Shown one piece after another: positions 52,341 through 61,626 of a stretch of DNA of 64,000 bases (positions are counted from its first letter, which is position 1; every line of letters begins with the position of its first letter). The notes beneath the pieces are model-generated. The model ran no database searches. It was given only the letters and a program-made list of their open reading frames with translations, and was not told the DNA's origin. Origin of the DNA: Enterobacter chengduensis. GTDB lineage: Bacteria; Pseudomonadota; Gammaproteobacteria; Enterobacterales; Enterobacteriaceae. The translations under genes were made by a program, and so were the position numbers. Where the stretch lies: assembly GCF_001984825.2 (NCBI RefSeq), contig NZ_CP043319.1:42699-106698 (forward strand). Direction: 5' to 3'.

Positions 52341-53865
52341 CGAGTGGAATGATCCGGTTGGCCATCAGCGGGTCGACCAGCCCCTCGTTGATTTTATGCA
52401 GAACGTGCCGGACACGGCTGATCCCCTGCATGTTGTTTATCCAGAACTGGCGAGCCGCAACCTTGCCGTCAGTTTTCAGCAGCTTAAAAAGACGGTTATT
52501 GGTCTCGATAACCTCAGCAATGACGGTACGTCCCCTGATACCCTGACCGACTTTGCCACGCACCTGGCCGTTGATCTCCACTACCTGTGTGCATGCTTCA
52601 CACCCGTCCGGGTTATGGAAATAGAGCCTGTCGGTCGAGCAGACGCCTTCAATATTGCAGTATTTCTCCAGCCAGTTCTTTTCCTCGTCACTTAAGGTGT
52701 TGACCTTATCCTGCCAGGATATACGGCATTCCGGACATAGTGTGGGTACCAGACGCTGACTGATTAATCCGATTAAAAGCTGGGCATCACACAACAGATT
52801 TTCGTTAACACCGAGCGTAACCATACGCTCCGGGATGCCGAGTGCTGAGTTTGTGTGCAGGGTTGTCATCACCAGGTGTCCGGTCTGGGCGGCATAAATG
52901 GTGGCCAGCATCGAGACAAGGTCACGCATTTCACCCTCCATAATGGCGTCCGGATCCAGTCGCAGCGCTGACGAGATAGCTTTTCCCCAGGCGATACGTA
53001 CTGCTTCCTCATCTGATTTGTCGCAGATGATTGGCGTCTGAACAGCTCCCACGACCTGCCCCTCAAGTGGGTCTTCGATGGTCAGAAGGTGTTGCCCGGG
53101 GTTGGTATCCAGATATTCACGGCAGGCGGTACGGAGCGTGGTGGATTTACCGGAACCAGTTGGCCCCGAGAGGATGATCTTACCTTCAGGTCGGTCAATC
53201 ATGCGTTTAAGCAGCTTGATTTGTTCGGGTAGATAACCCAGTTGCAGGAAGTCAGGTACGTTGTTACCGTCATCCGGAATAAGTCGCATAACCGCAATCA
53301 GCCCATCGCCAGTTGGGCGGTGACTGTAGCGGGCACCAAACAGACCTATTTTCCGCATCATTGCCGGGGAGAGTCGTGCATCCTGTTCCCGGTGTGGGTA
53401 GAAGCTGGTTTCTGACACATCCGACATCGAGAGAATACAGGTGGCACAGAGGGATATACCTTCCTCCCGCCGACGTTCATCCACCACATGCAAATAGCCG
53501 TGGACGCGCATTTTGACCTGGAAGAGTGAATCTGAAATGAGAAAGTGAATATCTGAGGAACCGAGCTTTTTGGCCACTGAAAAATAGTTCAGGATCCGTT
53601 GTTCACTTTGGCTGCTGTCTCCATCCAGGTCTGCCAGAGTTAATCCTGTCTTATCGCTGGCCTGAGGTTGAGCTTCCTGCTTTTTTCGCGCCTCTCGTAA
53701 GTCTGAGAGAGTGACAAACCGATGTTTGATCCCCGGATGTTTGTTCATTAAGTCCATCAGCGCGGCCTGTACACCTGGGTCGACTCGCTGGTTGGTATCA
53801 ATGAGGATTTCTTTCCTGTCACCGTCATCAAACAGCAGAAGAGATTCTGCAGTAATAGCGCTCAT
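52306..53865 (-). CDS. pilQ: Pilus assembly ATPase PilQ (GspE-like)
   Basis: 519 residues. Walker A GPTGSGKSTTLRT near residue 235, Asp box (IEDPLEGQV) near 262, Walker B region (MEGEMRD) near 310, His box (GHLVMTTLHTNS) and a four-cysteine zinc element (LCPEC and GCEAC). It powers pilin polymerisation in the cytoplasm. Two bases separate it from pilP. Confidence 0.95.
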   Translation of the reverse strand: MSAITAESLLLFDDGDRKEILIDTNQRVDPGVQAALMDLMNKHPGIKHRFVTLSDLREARKKQEAQPQASDKTGLTLADLDGDSSQSEQRILNYFSVAKKLGSSDIHFLISDSLFQVKMRVHGYLHVVDERRREEGISLCATCILSMSDVSETSFYPHREQDARLSPAMMRKIGLFGARYSHRPTGDGLIAVMRLIPDDGNNVPDFLQLGYLPEQIKLLKRMIDRPEGKIILSGPTGSGKSTTLRTACREYLDTNPGQHLLTIEDPLEGQVVGAVQTPIICDKSDEEAVRIAWGKAISSALRLDPDAIMEGEMRDLVSMLATIYAAQTGHLVMTTLHTNSALGIPERMVTLGVNENLLCDAQLLIGLISQRLVPTLCPECRISWQDKVNTLSDEEKNWLEKYCNIEGVCSTDRLYFHNPDGCEACTQVVEINGQVRGKVGQGIRGRTVIAEVIETNNRLFKLLKTDGKVAARQFWINNMQGISRVRHVLHKINEGLVDPLMANRIIPLDEDERLEVDDA

Positions 53866-53867
53866 GG

Positions 53868-54383
53868 TTAGTCCCCAAAGGCAAGCAGTGTGCCATCGCT
53901 GAGTGTGACTCCGGCTAAGGTAATGCTTTTGACTGTGCTCTCCATTCCTGGAATACGGCTTCCGGGTGATACGACCAATGACAGTCCTGATTGCAGTTGT
54001 AGTGTGGCGCGGAGGTTTTTATCGCGGCCGTTAATCTCCAGCACGACAGGGCGATTACTCACAGTAACCGGACGTGCAGGCTGGCCAGGCAGTGAAGTAT
54101 CGCCGAAGGAGGCACCGGGAAGAGCGGTGGCAGGAGTGCCGACGCTGGATTGATTTTCCTCAAGCTGGCGCTGCAGTTGCGCGCCCTGAACTTCTGCCTG
54201 AAGAATGACGTTTCGGATATGCAGCTGTTCAAGCTGTCCCTTTGTCACACCGGGTATCACGTTCCCTGCTGGCGGTGATACCTGCTGGTTCGTGGACTGA
54301 GAGGCCTGAACGGGTAAAGGCCCGAATATTGGCAGCAGGAGCCAGAGTGTCGCCTGCCGAAGAAATTTACTTTGCTGACGCAT
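53868..54383 (-). CDS. pilP: PilP pilus assembly protein
   Basis: 171 residues from ATG 54383 (AAGG upstream), overlapping pilO by 17 bases. Signal-like N-terminus (ATLWLLLPIFGPLPVQAS), a helical middle and a C-terminal beta domain (RIPGMESTVKSITLAGVTL). Corresponds to type IVB pilus PilP, part of the periplasmic alignment complex. Confidence 0.9.
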   Translation of the reverse strand: MRQQSKFLRQATLWLLLPIFGPLPVQASQSTNQQVSPPAGNVIPGVTKGQLEQLHIRNVILQAEVQGAQLQRQLEENQSSVGTPATALPGASFGDTSLPGQPARPVTVSNRPVVLEINGRDKNLRATLQLQSGLSLVVSPGSRIPGMESTVKSITLAGVTLSDGTLLAFGD

Positions 54384-55671
54384 AAATTTTACCTTCAGTG
54401 GTATAGCTGAACGCACTTCCGTTCAGCTCGAATGTTAAACGGGTAAGTCGGATACCAGTTTCATCCAGACCGTCGAATAAGATGATGGCGGGGAGGGGCG
54501 CGGAAAAACTAAACGCGTATTCCTGCCAGTCCTGCACAGGAGGCGGTTCTCCGTTCGACCCCGGCAGGACTGGAGGCATGGCTACATCGGTGATGTTGAG
54601 TGTGATTTGCTGACGCTGGAACCAGGATAGGATGCGGATGAGCTGCAATGAACTGTCAGGCACTGCTTCATCCCTGAGTGGTCTGTCCGGGGGCGGTAAT
54701 GAAATTCGGGCTTCCCGCCCCCCCTCCTTAAGATTGAATACTGGCGTGACACCGAAGACTTCCTGACTGCGAGCGAGAAACCCCTCGACTGTGCCACCGG
54801 GCATAATCTGGTACAAAAGGGTTATACCGTCAGGAGAACAGGTCCCGGATGCCAGTTTCCAGCTCCCCAGAACATGTAGCGCCGGATCGGTCTTTCTCTG
54901 ACAATCATCAATCAGAGCCTGGGCTGTTACCTCGCGTGCCCAGGGATGAGGCAAAACCTTAGGTTTTGCCTGACTGGCGAACATTGCGCGCGCCCTGGCC
55001 TGTATTTCTTCAGCGGTGAGTACCGGTTCCTCCGGTGGTGTGGCCGTCTGCCACCAGGCAATGGCGCCTGTGCTGAGCAGCAGTATCGCGCAAGCCAGTA
55101 ACCAGCGCTGCCTCCGGAGTCCATCTACATGCACACGGCATTGCTGTCGCCTGCGTGCAGATAGTCCGGCAAAGAGGCTGTTAGCATCAAGGGGGTTTTC
55201 CACTGATGCCAGACAGACCCAGCCTTCTGGGGGCGGTTCGTTCATGCTCAGGAACAGTGTCAGCAGCCCCTGCATTTTGTCCGCACTCCCTGTTTTATCG
55301 GCAGTGACGGCAGGCACACCATTAATACTGGCCAGAAACACGAAGTCGGTACTACTCAACCGATAAATGCCGTATCCATTTCGTGTGCTGGCACAGAACG
55401 CGAGTGCCAGCGAAAAGAGCTGGTGACGGCGATGACGGACGGGCAATCTGCCACTCCCAGCGACTGATTGCCCTGTGTCCCGTTTATTGAACTGTCCTGT
55501 TGAGGTGTGGACGCCGATGCCGTCTGTTCTTCCGGAACGTGATTTTATTGGTTGAAATGGCGGCAGCCGAAATTTTTGTCTTTCCGTTGGCGCCCAGTCC
55601 ATCCCCGCCAGCCAGTAACGGCTGCGGGATTTTCCATCCCGGATTGTAAACAGGTAATCCTCATCCTTCAT
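54367..55671 (-). CDS. pilO: PilO pilus assembly protein
   Basis: 434 residues with one membrane segment (about residues 192-210, WLLACAILLLSTGAIAWW), an N-terminal cytoplasmic part and a periplasmic part with a cysteine pair (DDCQRK, SGTCSPD). Matches the size and place of R64 PilO. The gene touches pilN with a single-base gap. Confidence 0.92.
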   Translation of the reverse strand: MKDEDYLFTIRDGKSRSRYWLAGMDWAPTERQKFRLPPFQPIKSRSGRTDGIGVHTSTGQFNKRDTGQSVAGSGRLPVRHRRHQLFSLALAFCASTRNGYGIYRLSSTDFVFLASINGVPAVTADKTGSADKMQGLLTLFLSMNEPPPEGWVCLASVENPLDANSLFAGLSARRRQQCRVHVDGLRRQRWLLACAILLLSTGAIAWWQTATPPEEPVLTAEEIQARARAMFASQAKPKVLPHPWAREVTAQALIDDCQRKTDPALHVLGSWKLASGTCSPDGITLLYQIMPGGTVEGFLARSQEVFGVTPVFNLKEGGREARISLPPPDRPLRDEAVPDSSLQLIRILSWFQRQQITLNITDVAMPPVLPGSNGEPPPVQDWQEYAFSFSAPLPAIILFDGLDETGIRLTRLTFELNGSAFSYTTEGKIYASAK

Positions 55672-55672
55672 T

Positions 55673-57349
55673 TCAGCCTCCGGAACTTTGCGGGAATGTC
55701 GGTGTGATCACGATGACCAGAGTGGTCCGTTCGTTTTTACCTGACTGACTTCCGCCCAGGAGCGGGTTCCCTGGCGTAAAGGTGCCGGATTTATTGACGG
55801 AGGTATTGTTCTGATCAAAACCAGTGAGGATCAGCGATTGCCCGGCCCGGAGATTTGCCTTCTGGCTCAGAGAGCGCAGTTTGGTATATGGCATCTCGAT
55901 GTAAGAGTTCCCGTCTTTTGACGTGAAGTTACGGATGGTCGGTGGATCTGACAGGTTGAAGTTTACCTGTAGCTGAACGTTACCTGTTTCCTGAATCAAC
56001 GGTAACAGGGTCATGTTGAAACCGGTGGTGATCATCCCAGGCGTCAGCGTTGTGGTGGCGCCGACATCGGTGGTTGTCGTTGTAGCCGACTGCGCTACAT
56101 AGACCGTCTGATCTGCCATCTGAATAGGCACGGGCGTCAGGTTAGTCACGGTACTGGACTGAGAAGTGACGACGCTGACATCGCCCTGTTCTGACAATGC
56201 TTTCAGCAGAAGGCTGGAGCCAGCAAACTTCGCGGCATTACCAGTAGCGGTATCAAGAATGGACGCGCCGGCAGAAATACCACCAGTGAGATCCCCTGTC
56301 GCGTTGTTAAGCGTGGCGCCAGCAGAGTGCAGTGACTTGTACACCAGGTTCCAGTCAATCCGGAAATCTTCGTTTCGTGAGTTACCGACGCTCAGGACTT
56401 CAACATTCAGGGCTACCTGTCTGTTCATGATGAGATTTTGCTCGTTCACATAACGGGCCACAGCGGCCTGTACTGACGGCGTGTCTGTCACAATCAGTGA
56501 TGAGCTGGAGGAGGACAGCCAGTAGCGACCTTTGTTCGGGGTCAGCATCGACTCCACAGCTTTTCGCAGATCAGCATACAAATCGTATTCCTGCCCCGTG
56601 GTTGTGCTCTGGGAGGTTGTGGATTCGCCGGAGGCGGAGTTATCTGTACCACTGGTGGCTCCCATACTGCTGGTCGTCCCTGAGCTGACGCTCGACGTGC
56701 TGGACGTTTTAGTGTTCAGCATGGCCAGCGAATAGGTCCGGGTTTCCATCAGATAGAACACGATAGTTCCATTATCCATTCGCCAGTAGAGACCGCTACG
56801 GCTGGCCATCAGATCCAGAAGTCCGCCCAGGTCTCCCTGCCACATCAGTCCGGTAAGGTTCAGGGGCTGGCTGGTTCCTCCAGTCGGCAAAGAAGTTACG
56901 CCCCCCAGACTGGCCAGTGGCGTCCGACCGCTGTCATCAGGTGGTGGTAGTGTGCCACTCATCTGGCGTGTGACGCCGGTACTGACGCTGCTCTGGCTGA
57001 TATCAAGGGCGTCAGGAGTAAAAATAACGGGGGTTCCACACAGCGCGGTGATGCGTTGTGCCAGTTCCTGTAGCGTAATAGTATTTTTTGCCTGGGTGAT
57101 ATTACATGACGGAGCCTGGTGGTTCCGTTCACGAACGGCGACCGGGATAGGACTCGGATTAATCCACTGACGCTCCGTCCAGGTCAGTGGTTGTTGATGT
57201 TGTGTTCGCGGGAGCTGTGCCTGTGCGCGGGCTACCGTGGCGTCAGATTGTGCCTTAGTCTGCATTTTGTTGATTTCAGAGAAGGTACAACCTGCGAGCA
57301 TGGCAAAGCAGGACGCCATCAGCAGGCGCCGCAAAAGGGTTTTCTTCAT
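55673..57349 (-). CDS. pilN: Outer-membrane secretin lipoprotein PilN
   Basis: 558 residues (R64 PilN about 560). Lipobox MLAGC (CFAMLAGCTF), N-domain (ITLQELAQRITALCGTPVIF), a serine/threonine-rich loop (about 215-255), and the secretin core with V-P-I/L-rich beta strands up to the C-terminal LVIVITPTF. It forms the outer-membrane pore for the thin pilus. Confidence 0.95.
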   Translation of the reverse strand: MKKTLLRRLLMASCFAMLAGCTFSEINKMQTKAQSDATVARAQAQLPRTQHQQPLTWTERQWINPSPIPVAVRERNHQAPSCNITQAKNTITLQELAQRITALCGTPVIFTPDALDISQSSVSTGVTRQMSGTLPPPDDSGRTPLASLGGVTSLPTGGTSQPLNLTGLMWQGDLGGLLDLMASRSGLYWRMDNGTIVFYLMETRTYSLAMLNTKTSSTSSVSSGTTSSMGATSGTDNSASGESTTSQSTTTGQEYDLYADLRKAVESMLTPNKGRYWLSSSSSSLIVTDTPSVQAAVARYVNEQNLIMNRQVALNVEVLSVGNSRNEDFRIDWNLVYKSLHSAGATLNNATGDLTGGISAGASILDTATGNAAKFAGSSLLLKALSEQGDVSVVTSQSSTVTNLTPVPIQMADQTVYVAQSATTTTTDVGATTTLTPGMITTGFNMTLLPLIQETGNVQLQVNFNLSDPPTIRNFTSKDGNSYIEMPYTKLRSLSQKANLRAGQSLILTGFDQNNTSVNKSGTFTPGNPLLGGSQSGKNERTTLVIVITPTFPQSSGG

Positions 57350-57363
57350 GGGGGAAATCCGGA

Positions 57364-57801
57364 TTAGTTGAGGTAAACCACAGCGCCTTCAGGAACGCCC
57401 TGTGGAGCCGTGAGCCCGGTGGCCAGACCGGAAAGCCAGATTAACTGGCCGCTTCTCATGGTGCCGATGAGTGCCGAACCGCGACTCTGTGCCCGTAAGG
57501 CATCAACGAGTCCAGCTTGTTCCGGCATCCAGACCCACAATCTACTCTGAAGTAACCGGTACTGGATCCGGGCGTCGGGAGTAAAGGGAAGACCCAGCTG
57601 GTCAACTGGAACTGTGCCATTCGTTTGGCCAGTTTTGTAACGCCAGTCGTTAACGCGGTTGGCGATAGTCAGGATCTGGGAGGCATAAAGCTGGCCGCTC
57701 TGCGTCTGTATTGCAGTCCGGCTGGTCTGATTTTGTTGCGAATCTATATCACCGACAATCAGGAAAAATATCATGCTGATTGCCAGTATGACCCAGCCCA
57801 T
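57364..57801 (-). CDS. pilM: PilM pilus protein
   Basis: 145 residues from ATG 57801 (shares an A with the pilL stop, TGATG; GGCAGG upstream); the frame extends 13 codons further. One N-terminal membrane segment (MGWVILAISMIFFLIVGD) and a periplasmic domain with a small pilin-like pattern. 145 residues is what I recall for R64 PilM. Confidence 0.92.
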   Translation of the reverse strand: MGWVILAISMIFFLIVGDIDSQQNQTSRTAIQTQSGQLYASQILTIANRVNDWRYKTGQTNGTVPVDQLGLPFTPDARIQYRLLQSRLWVWMPEQAGLVDALRAQSRGSALIGTMRSGQLIWLSGLATGLTAPQGVPEGAVVYLN

Positions 57802-58898
57802 CACCGACCTGCCGGAGTGTCTGTGACAGATACCACGCACTGCATGCGGGAAGCTTCAGCATAAAGCGGTTTCTGTGCTGAACGGTAAAGGTCGAACATC
57901 TGACCGAGCATGGTTTCAAATGAGCCGCGGAAGGTCAGTGGTGCGTCAAGCCGATAATCCGTCACGGATACTGGCCAGATAACCGTCCAGTGCGATGATG
58001 CGCCTGATTCACAGCGGGTATCCTGCGCCCATTTCATCAACATTTCCCGAAGAGTCGTTCCCGATGGCGCCAGCCAGGTTTTACCCTGAACCACAGGTGC
58101 GACTGGTTCCCCGGTGGCTGGTTGTGCTTTAACTACCGCTGTTGGTGCCTTCATCGGTTTTGTTGTTACAGAGGATGTGCTGGTTTTAACCGCTGCCGTC
58201 GGTATGGGTTGGGTCACCTCCGGTCCGCTGAACGGATTTCTCGGCGCGCCAGACGCCTGTGGCGGCGCAGGGAGGTTTCCAGTGGACAGTGCAGGGACGG
58301 TCATCTGAGCGGTTTGCCCCTTTCGCTGCAATGTGACGGCATGACGATCCCAGTCCAGCTGACCCTGGATGGATTGCTCTGTCAGCAGACGGTTGAGCAC
58401 CCTGGTCCACTGGTCATTGGTGTCGACCGAGACGATACGGGTATTCAGTACAGGTCGCAGGGCATTCTCATAGTTCAGCGTCCAGCCAGTCGGAATGATG
58501 CGCCTGACCCACTGTTCGAAAGTGAGGTTACGCACCTGTGATAATGACAGAACGGCAACGGGACCTGGTGTGCCGGTAAATGTGAGTGCCGGCAGCGCTG
58601 GATTCATGATGGGGCTCACTGAGCTGACTTGTTTTGCGGAGGAGGCCATCATTGTTGGTTGCGGCAGCGGGGAGGTCTGCGATGTTACCGCTACAGATGT
58701 CGGCTGGCGTACGGGAACGGGAGTGGCCGCCGGAGGCGCAATTCGCCGCTGTGTCTGTGTAATGATATCGGCACTATCGCTGATCTGGCCGTCGACAAAC
58801 ACGAGCGCAGGTGTGTCAGGAGCAATGTTACGGTTATTAAATCCCGCGCAACTGCTTAACAGCGACGGTATTAACAGGGGCAGGGCAAGTTTTTTCAT
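57801..58898 (-). CDS. pilL: PilL lipoprotein
   Basis: 365 residues with lipobox LLSSC (LIPSLLSSCAGF). Two related TcpQ/PilL-type domains (about 118-185 and 265-345: FEQWVRRIIPTGWTLNYEN and LREMLMKWAQDTRC) separated by a proline-threonine-rich linker. Associated with the secretin and with type IVB pilus biogenesis. Confidence 0.92.
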   Translation of the reverse strand: MKKLALPLLIPSLLSSCAGFNNRNIAPDTPALVFVDGQISDSADIITQTQRRIAPPAATPVPVRQPTSVAVTSQTSPLPQPTMMASSAKQVSSVSPIMNPALPALTFTGTPGPVAVLSLSQVRNLTFEQWVRRIIPTGWTLNYENALRPVLNTRIVSVDTNDQWTRVLNRLLTEQSIQGQLDWDRHAVTLQRKGQTAQMTVPALSTGNLPAPPQASGAPRNPFSGPEVTQPIPTAAVKTSTSSVTTKPMKAPTAVVKAQPATGEPVAPVVQGKTWLAPSGTTLREMLMKWAQDTRCESGASSHWTVIWPVSVTDYRLDAPLTFRGSFETMLGQMFDLYRSAQKPLYAEASRMQCVVSVTDTPAGR

Positions 58899-58912
58899 GA
58901 TGATCCCCGGGG

Positions 58913-59419
58913 TTATTCGGTGGGGTGAACGGTAATACGTGGAAAAGCACAGTTCGCGTCAAAACCGATACCGCTGATCAGAACATCGTCTCCGCGCGCT
59001 ATCAGAATTTTTTGCTGTTGAGTTATGTAATTTTGCGAGGGCAGGTCTATCCCTTCCTCGGCTGAGCCAGCTGAGAGTTTTGATAATTCGGGATGGCAGG
59101 CGTGTCGTACCGCCAGTGAAACGAGTTGTTTGTCATCCCCTGCATCGCTGACGACAGCCCTGACCGTGGTTCCATAAGAGAGAGTGCGGTATTCCTTACT
59201 GACGATTTTCCCATCTTCCGTAGTGACCGAATTTACATAGCGTACGCTGTCTGAGTTGTCGAAAGTAACAGGTTGGCTGAGCGGCGCATCCATCCTGAGA
59301 GAAACCACTTTTTGGACAGAGGCTGGTTTGCCGTGAGTAATGTCAATACGCTGATCGGGCTGTGAGGATGAGCAGGCGCTCAGGATAAGCGGCAATACGG
59401 CAAGGGTAATATGTTTCAT
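58913..59419 (-). CDS. Lipoprotein at the pilK position
   Basis: 168 residues from ATG 59419 (GGAG upstream). Lipobox ILSAC (LAVLPLILSACSSS). The body is beta-rich, with two cysteines (HACHPEL and NCAFPR). It lies where pilI-pilJ-pilK are found in R64; pilK is the best positional candidate but I cannot confirm by sequence. The longer frame from 59569 overlaps the upstream gene and lacks the lipoprotein signal. Confidence 0.75.
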   Translation of the reverse strand: MKHITLAVLPLILSACSSSQPDQRIDITHGKPASVQKVVSLRMDAPLSQPVTFDNSDSVRYVNSVTTEDGKIVSKEYRTLSYGTTVRAVVSDAGDDKQLVSLAVRHACHPELSKLSAGSAEEGIDLPSQNYITQQQKILIARGDDVLISGIGFDANCAFPRITVHPTE

Positions 59420-59492
59420 GTTTTTTACTCCGGAGTTAGTTGTTAGTGAAATACAGGTATGAAAGGGAGCAGGAAGTGACGAGTCGGGACGG

Positions 59493-60119
59493 TTATGTTT
59501 TTTGAGAGATGATAATGAGGCGGTTCGTTTCGTCATTGAGGGGAAGAGCAACACTGAGCTTCTGTCCACCTTTTAATCTGAGAAGTTGTCGGAAGTTGAT
59601 AGCGTAACGGGAATATTCATTTTTTGAGCTGCCAGTGGTCCGGGAAAGCTCTACGGTCATCTGCATTAATGCAGAGTCTGCGGAAAGAGCCGGCGTTATC
59701 ACTAATGAGAGATCATCCACGACATTTTCTTTCTTCTTCTCCCCTGTCGTTGCGTGTTGTTGAGCGGAGTAATTTGAAACAGAGAAAAGTAATGCCTTGT
59801 TGTTGGTTGTGACTCCTGACATATCGTAGAGCAGTCTGACGTCCCCTTTAGCGACCAGTTCCGTGAGTTCGTCTCCCAGTGAAGCGCTGACCGGTCTTAA
59901 AGATATTTTTGCACCTGGCTGTTCAAGCAATTCCTTTAGTTCAGGCGTTACGGGAGTGGAAAGCTCGTAAATACTGGCTCTGACAGGAATGTATGCAGTT
60001 TCGTTTTTCTGATACTGCCCGATTTCATTACGGTGATGAGCCTGGTTTGAAGTAGTAGCTCCGTTGCAGCCATATAACGCCAGCAGGGAACATAGCACGC
60101 CCAATGTATGCGTTTTCAT
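59493..60119 (-). CDS. Lipoprotein between traC and the pil genes
   Basis: 208 residues with lipobox ALYGC (LCSLLALYGCNG). The C-terminal part (YAINFRQLLRLKGGQKLSVALPL) looks like a pilus assembly periplasmic domain. The position corresponds to traD/pilI/pilJ in R64; no name is assigned. It may be an outer-membrane lipoprotein of the pilus system. Confidence 0.72.
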   Translation of the reverse strand: MKTHTLGVLCSLLALYGCNGATTSNQAHHRNEIGQYQKNETAYIPVRASIYELSTPVTPELKELLEQPGAKISLRPVSASLGDELTELVAKGDVRLLYDMSGVTTNNKALLFSVSNYSAQQHATTGEKKKENVVDDLSLVITPALSADSALMQMTVELSRTTGSSKNEYSRYAINFRQLLRLKGGQKLSVALPLNDETNRLIIISQKT

Positions 60120-60140
60120 GATTAAGCCTCGGCAAAAAGA

Positions 60141-60863
60141 TTAATGAAGGTCAGGGCGCCATACATCTCCGTAGCGGACGCCTTCACGGGCACCCCATGC
60201 TGACTCCGGCAGTGTGTGATGTCCGATATAGAGTGTGCGAAGAGTGGCTTTGGGTAGTGAGATATCGCGGCCACGGACAACAGAGAAACGATCGAGATAG
60301 AAAGACTTTTCTACCTCATCATCTTCATTTTTTTTCAGGAGGAGTTGAAGCGTGACGGGGGAAGCCATTGAGCCTGTCGCGGTAAATGCTTCTTCCATAC
60401 GGGTGAACTGTAGGATGTGGTTCTTACGATTTCGCTGGCGTTCCATGATTTCAGTTACAACCTGCTCAGGCCAGGGGCAAAGGCAGTGCTTCCAGCCAAG
60501 GCCGAGAAGTGAATTAAGAACTGCCCGAAAACGAAACAGATCACAGTTCCCGGTTGAAACAGCGTTGGTCCAGAGCGCAGTCAGGACGTCATCAATGGGA
60601 CGATTTCGTTCGTTTTCGAGCAACTGCCGGATAGTCATAAACTCGCTACTCATCCCTTTGAATGTTGGTATTCTTCGTGCTCCGCTTAGCCATTCTGTGA
60701 TGAATCTACGTTTGCCACGCTCTGAGGTTATGTGATGGTTTTCGACTGCCGTACGTAAGGCTACGAGAATGCACCACAAGAGATGGCTGACCTGTTCCTG
60801 GGTGGATTGCATGGTTTGTCTCTCTCTGGTTCCGGTTTCTGGCAATGACGTCTGTACCTTCAT
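60141..60863 (-). CDS. traC: TraC
   Basis: 240 residues from ATG 60863; an internal ATG at 60812 is a possible alternative. No signal or membrane segment; rich in charged and aromatic residues (CLCPWPEQVVTEIMERQRNRKNH). Named by position after traB. In R64, traB and traC are needed for tra and pil expression. It lies directly downstream of an intrinsic terminator (60963-60985). Confidence 0.72.
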   Translation of the reverse strand: MKVQTSLPETGTRERQTMQSTQEQVSHLLWCILVALRTAVENHHITSERGKRRFITEWLSGARRIPTFKGMSSEFMTIRQLLENERNRPIDDVLTALWTNAVSTGNCDLFRFRAVLNSLLGLGWKHCLCPWPEQVVTEIMERQRNRKNHILQFTRMEEAFTATGSMASPVTLQLLLKKNEDDEVEKSFYLDRFSVVRGRDISLPKATLRTLYIGHHTLPESAWGAREGVRYGDVWRPDLH

Positions 60864-60962
60864 TCCGCCAGAATGAAAGAAGCCTGAAAGCAGGCTGGCT
60901 ACAGGAACAGAGGGTGTTCATTGGGCAGGGCCAGCCCAGACGTCATTGCCGGAAAACGGTGA

Positions 60963-60985
60963 AAAAAAGCCCCCGTGAACGGGGG
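60963..60985 (-). terminator. Intrinsic terminator between traB and traC
   Basis: On the minus strand CCCCCGT-tc-ACGGGGG is followed by CTTTTTTT, a canonical intrinsic terminator. It lies 60 bases after the traB stop and about 100 bases before traC. Since traB encodes a NusG/RfaH-like protein, this may be a regulated terminator rather than the end of the message. Confidence 0.88.
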
Positions 60986-61046
60986 AAACTAAAGGGATGG
61001 TGTAAAACTGGTTTGAACCAGCTTAAGAGGCTCGGTTAAGTACATT

Positions 61047-61556
61047 TTAAAATCCCCACGCATCAGCATGGGTGATCATATCGAACAGCATTGCAGTCCG
61101 GGATATGGGATGATCCGTTTTATCTAACTGCGTAAGGCGTTTGTATTGGCTTTTTGTCAGCCAGATATCTGATGCCGCTTCGAGTTCAGCTCTTGCAGCA
61201 GGGTGATGAGTCGGGTCGGGGTATTTCTTCATTAATGCTTCGACTACCCTTGTATTCACAGGGGCAATTTTACTGCCGAATTTCACAAAGTCGCAGAATG
61301 CAGAGTGCGCCCGAATCATATCTATTTTCTGTGATTCGAAATCTGCCTTAAGGAAGAAATATCCTGGGAAAACGGCCGAGATCCTTTTTCTGAAAACATG
61401 CGGGGCATCCGCACGCCGTATTTGCGTTAAGGATAAAGGTGTCCATGGAGTTATTCTCCTGTCGTGTAGCCAGTCGAATAAGTTCTCGCGGTTTTTGCCC
61501 CCGGTAATATAGAGAGCAAGATACCATTGTTGGTTACATACAGTCTCAATATTCAT
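61047..61556 (-). CDS. traB: TraB, NusG/RfaH-like transcription antiterminator
   Basis: 169 residues from ATG 61556, placed just before the NusG N-terminal pattern (QQWYLALYITGGKNRENLFDWL...RKRISAVFPGYFFLKAD). The length equals a NusG-like protein. The C-terminal 45 residues (WLTKSQYKRLTQLDKTDHPIS) depart from a normal KOW sequence. Upstream ATG 61586 and TTG 61607 lack good ribosome sites. R64 TraB is required for tra expression. Its own gene ends directly before the terminator at 60963-60985. Confidence 0.88.
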   Translation of the reverse strand: MNIETVCNQQWYLALYITGGKNRENLFDWLHDRRITPWTPLSLTQIRRADAPHVFRKRISAVFPGYFFLKADFESQKIDMIRAHSAFCDFVKFGSKIAPVNTRVVEALMKKYPDPTHHPAARAELEAASDIWLTKSQYKRLTQLDKTDHPISRTAMLFDMITHADAWGF

Positions 61557-61626
61557 TTTTGAACGCTTCGCGCAGAATTGATCCATGAAAGGATAATTCA
61601 AGTTCAATGGGGTCGAACATACTCAA

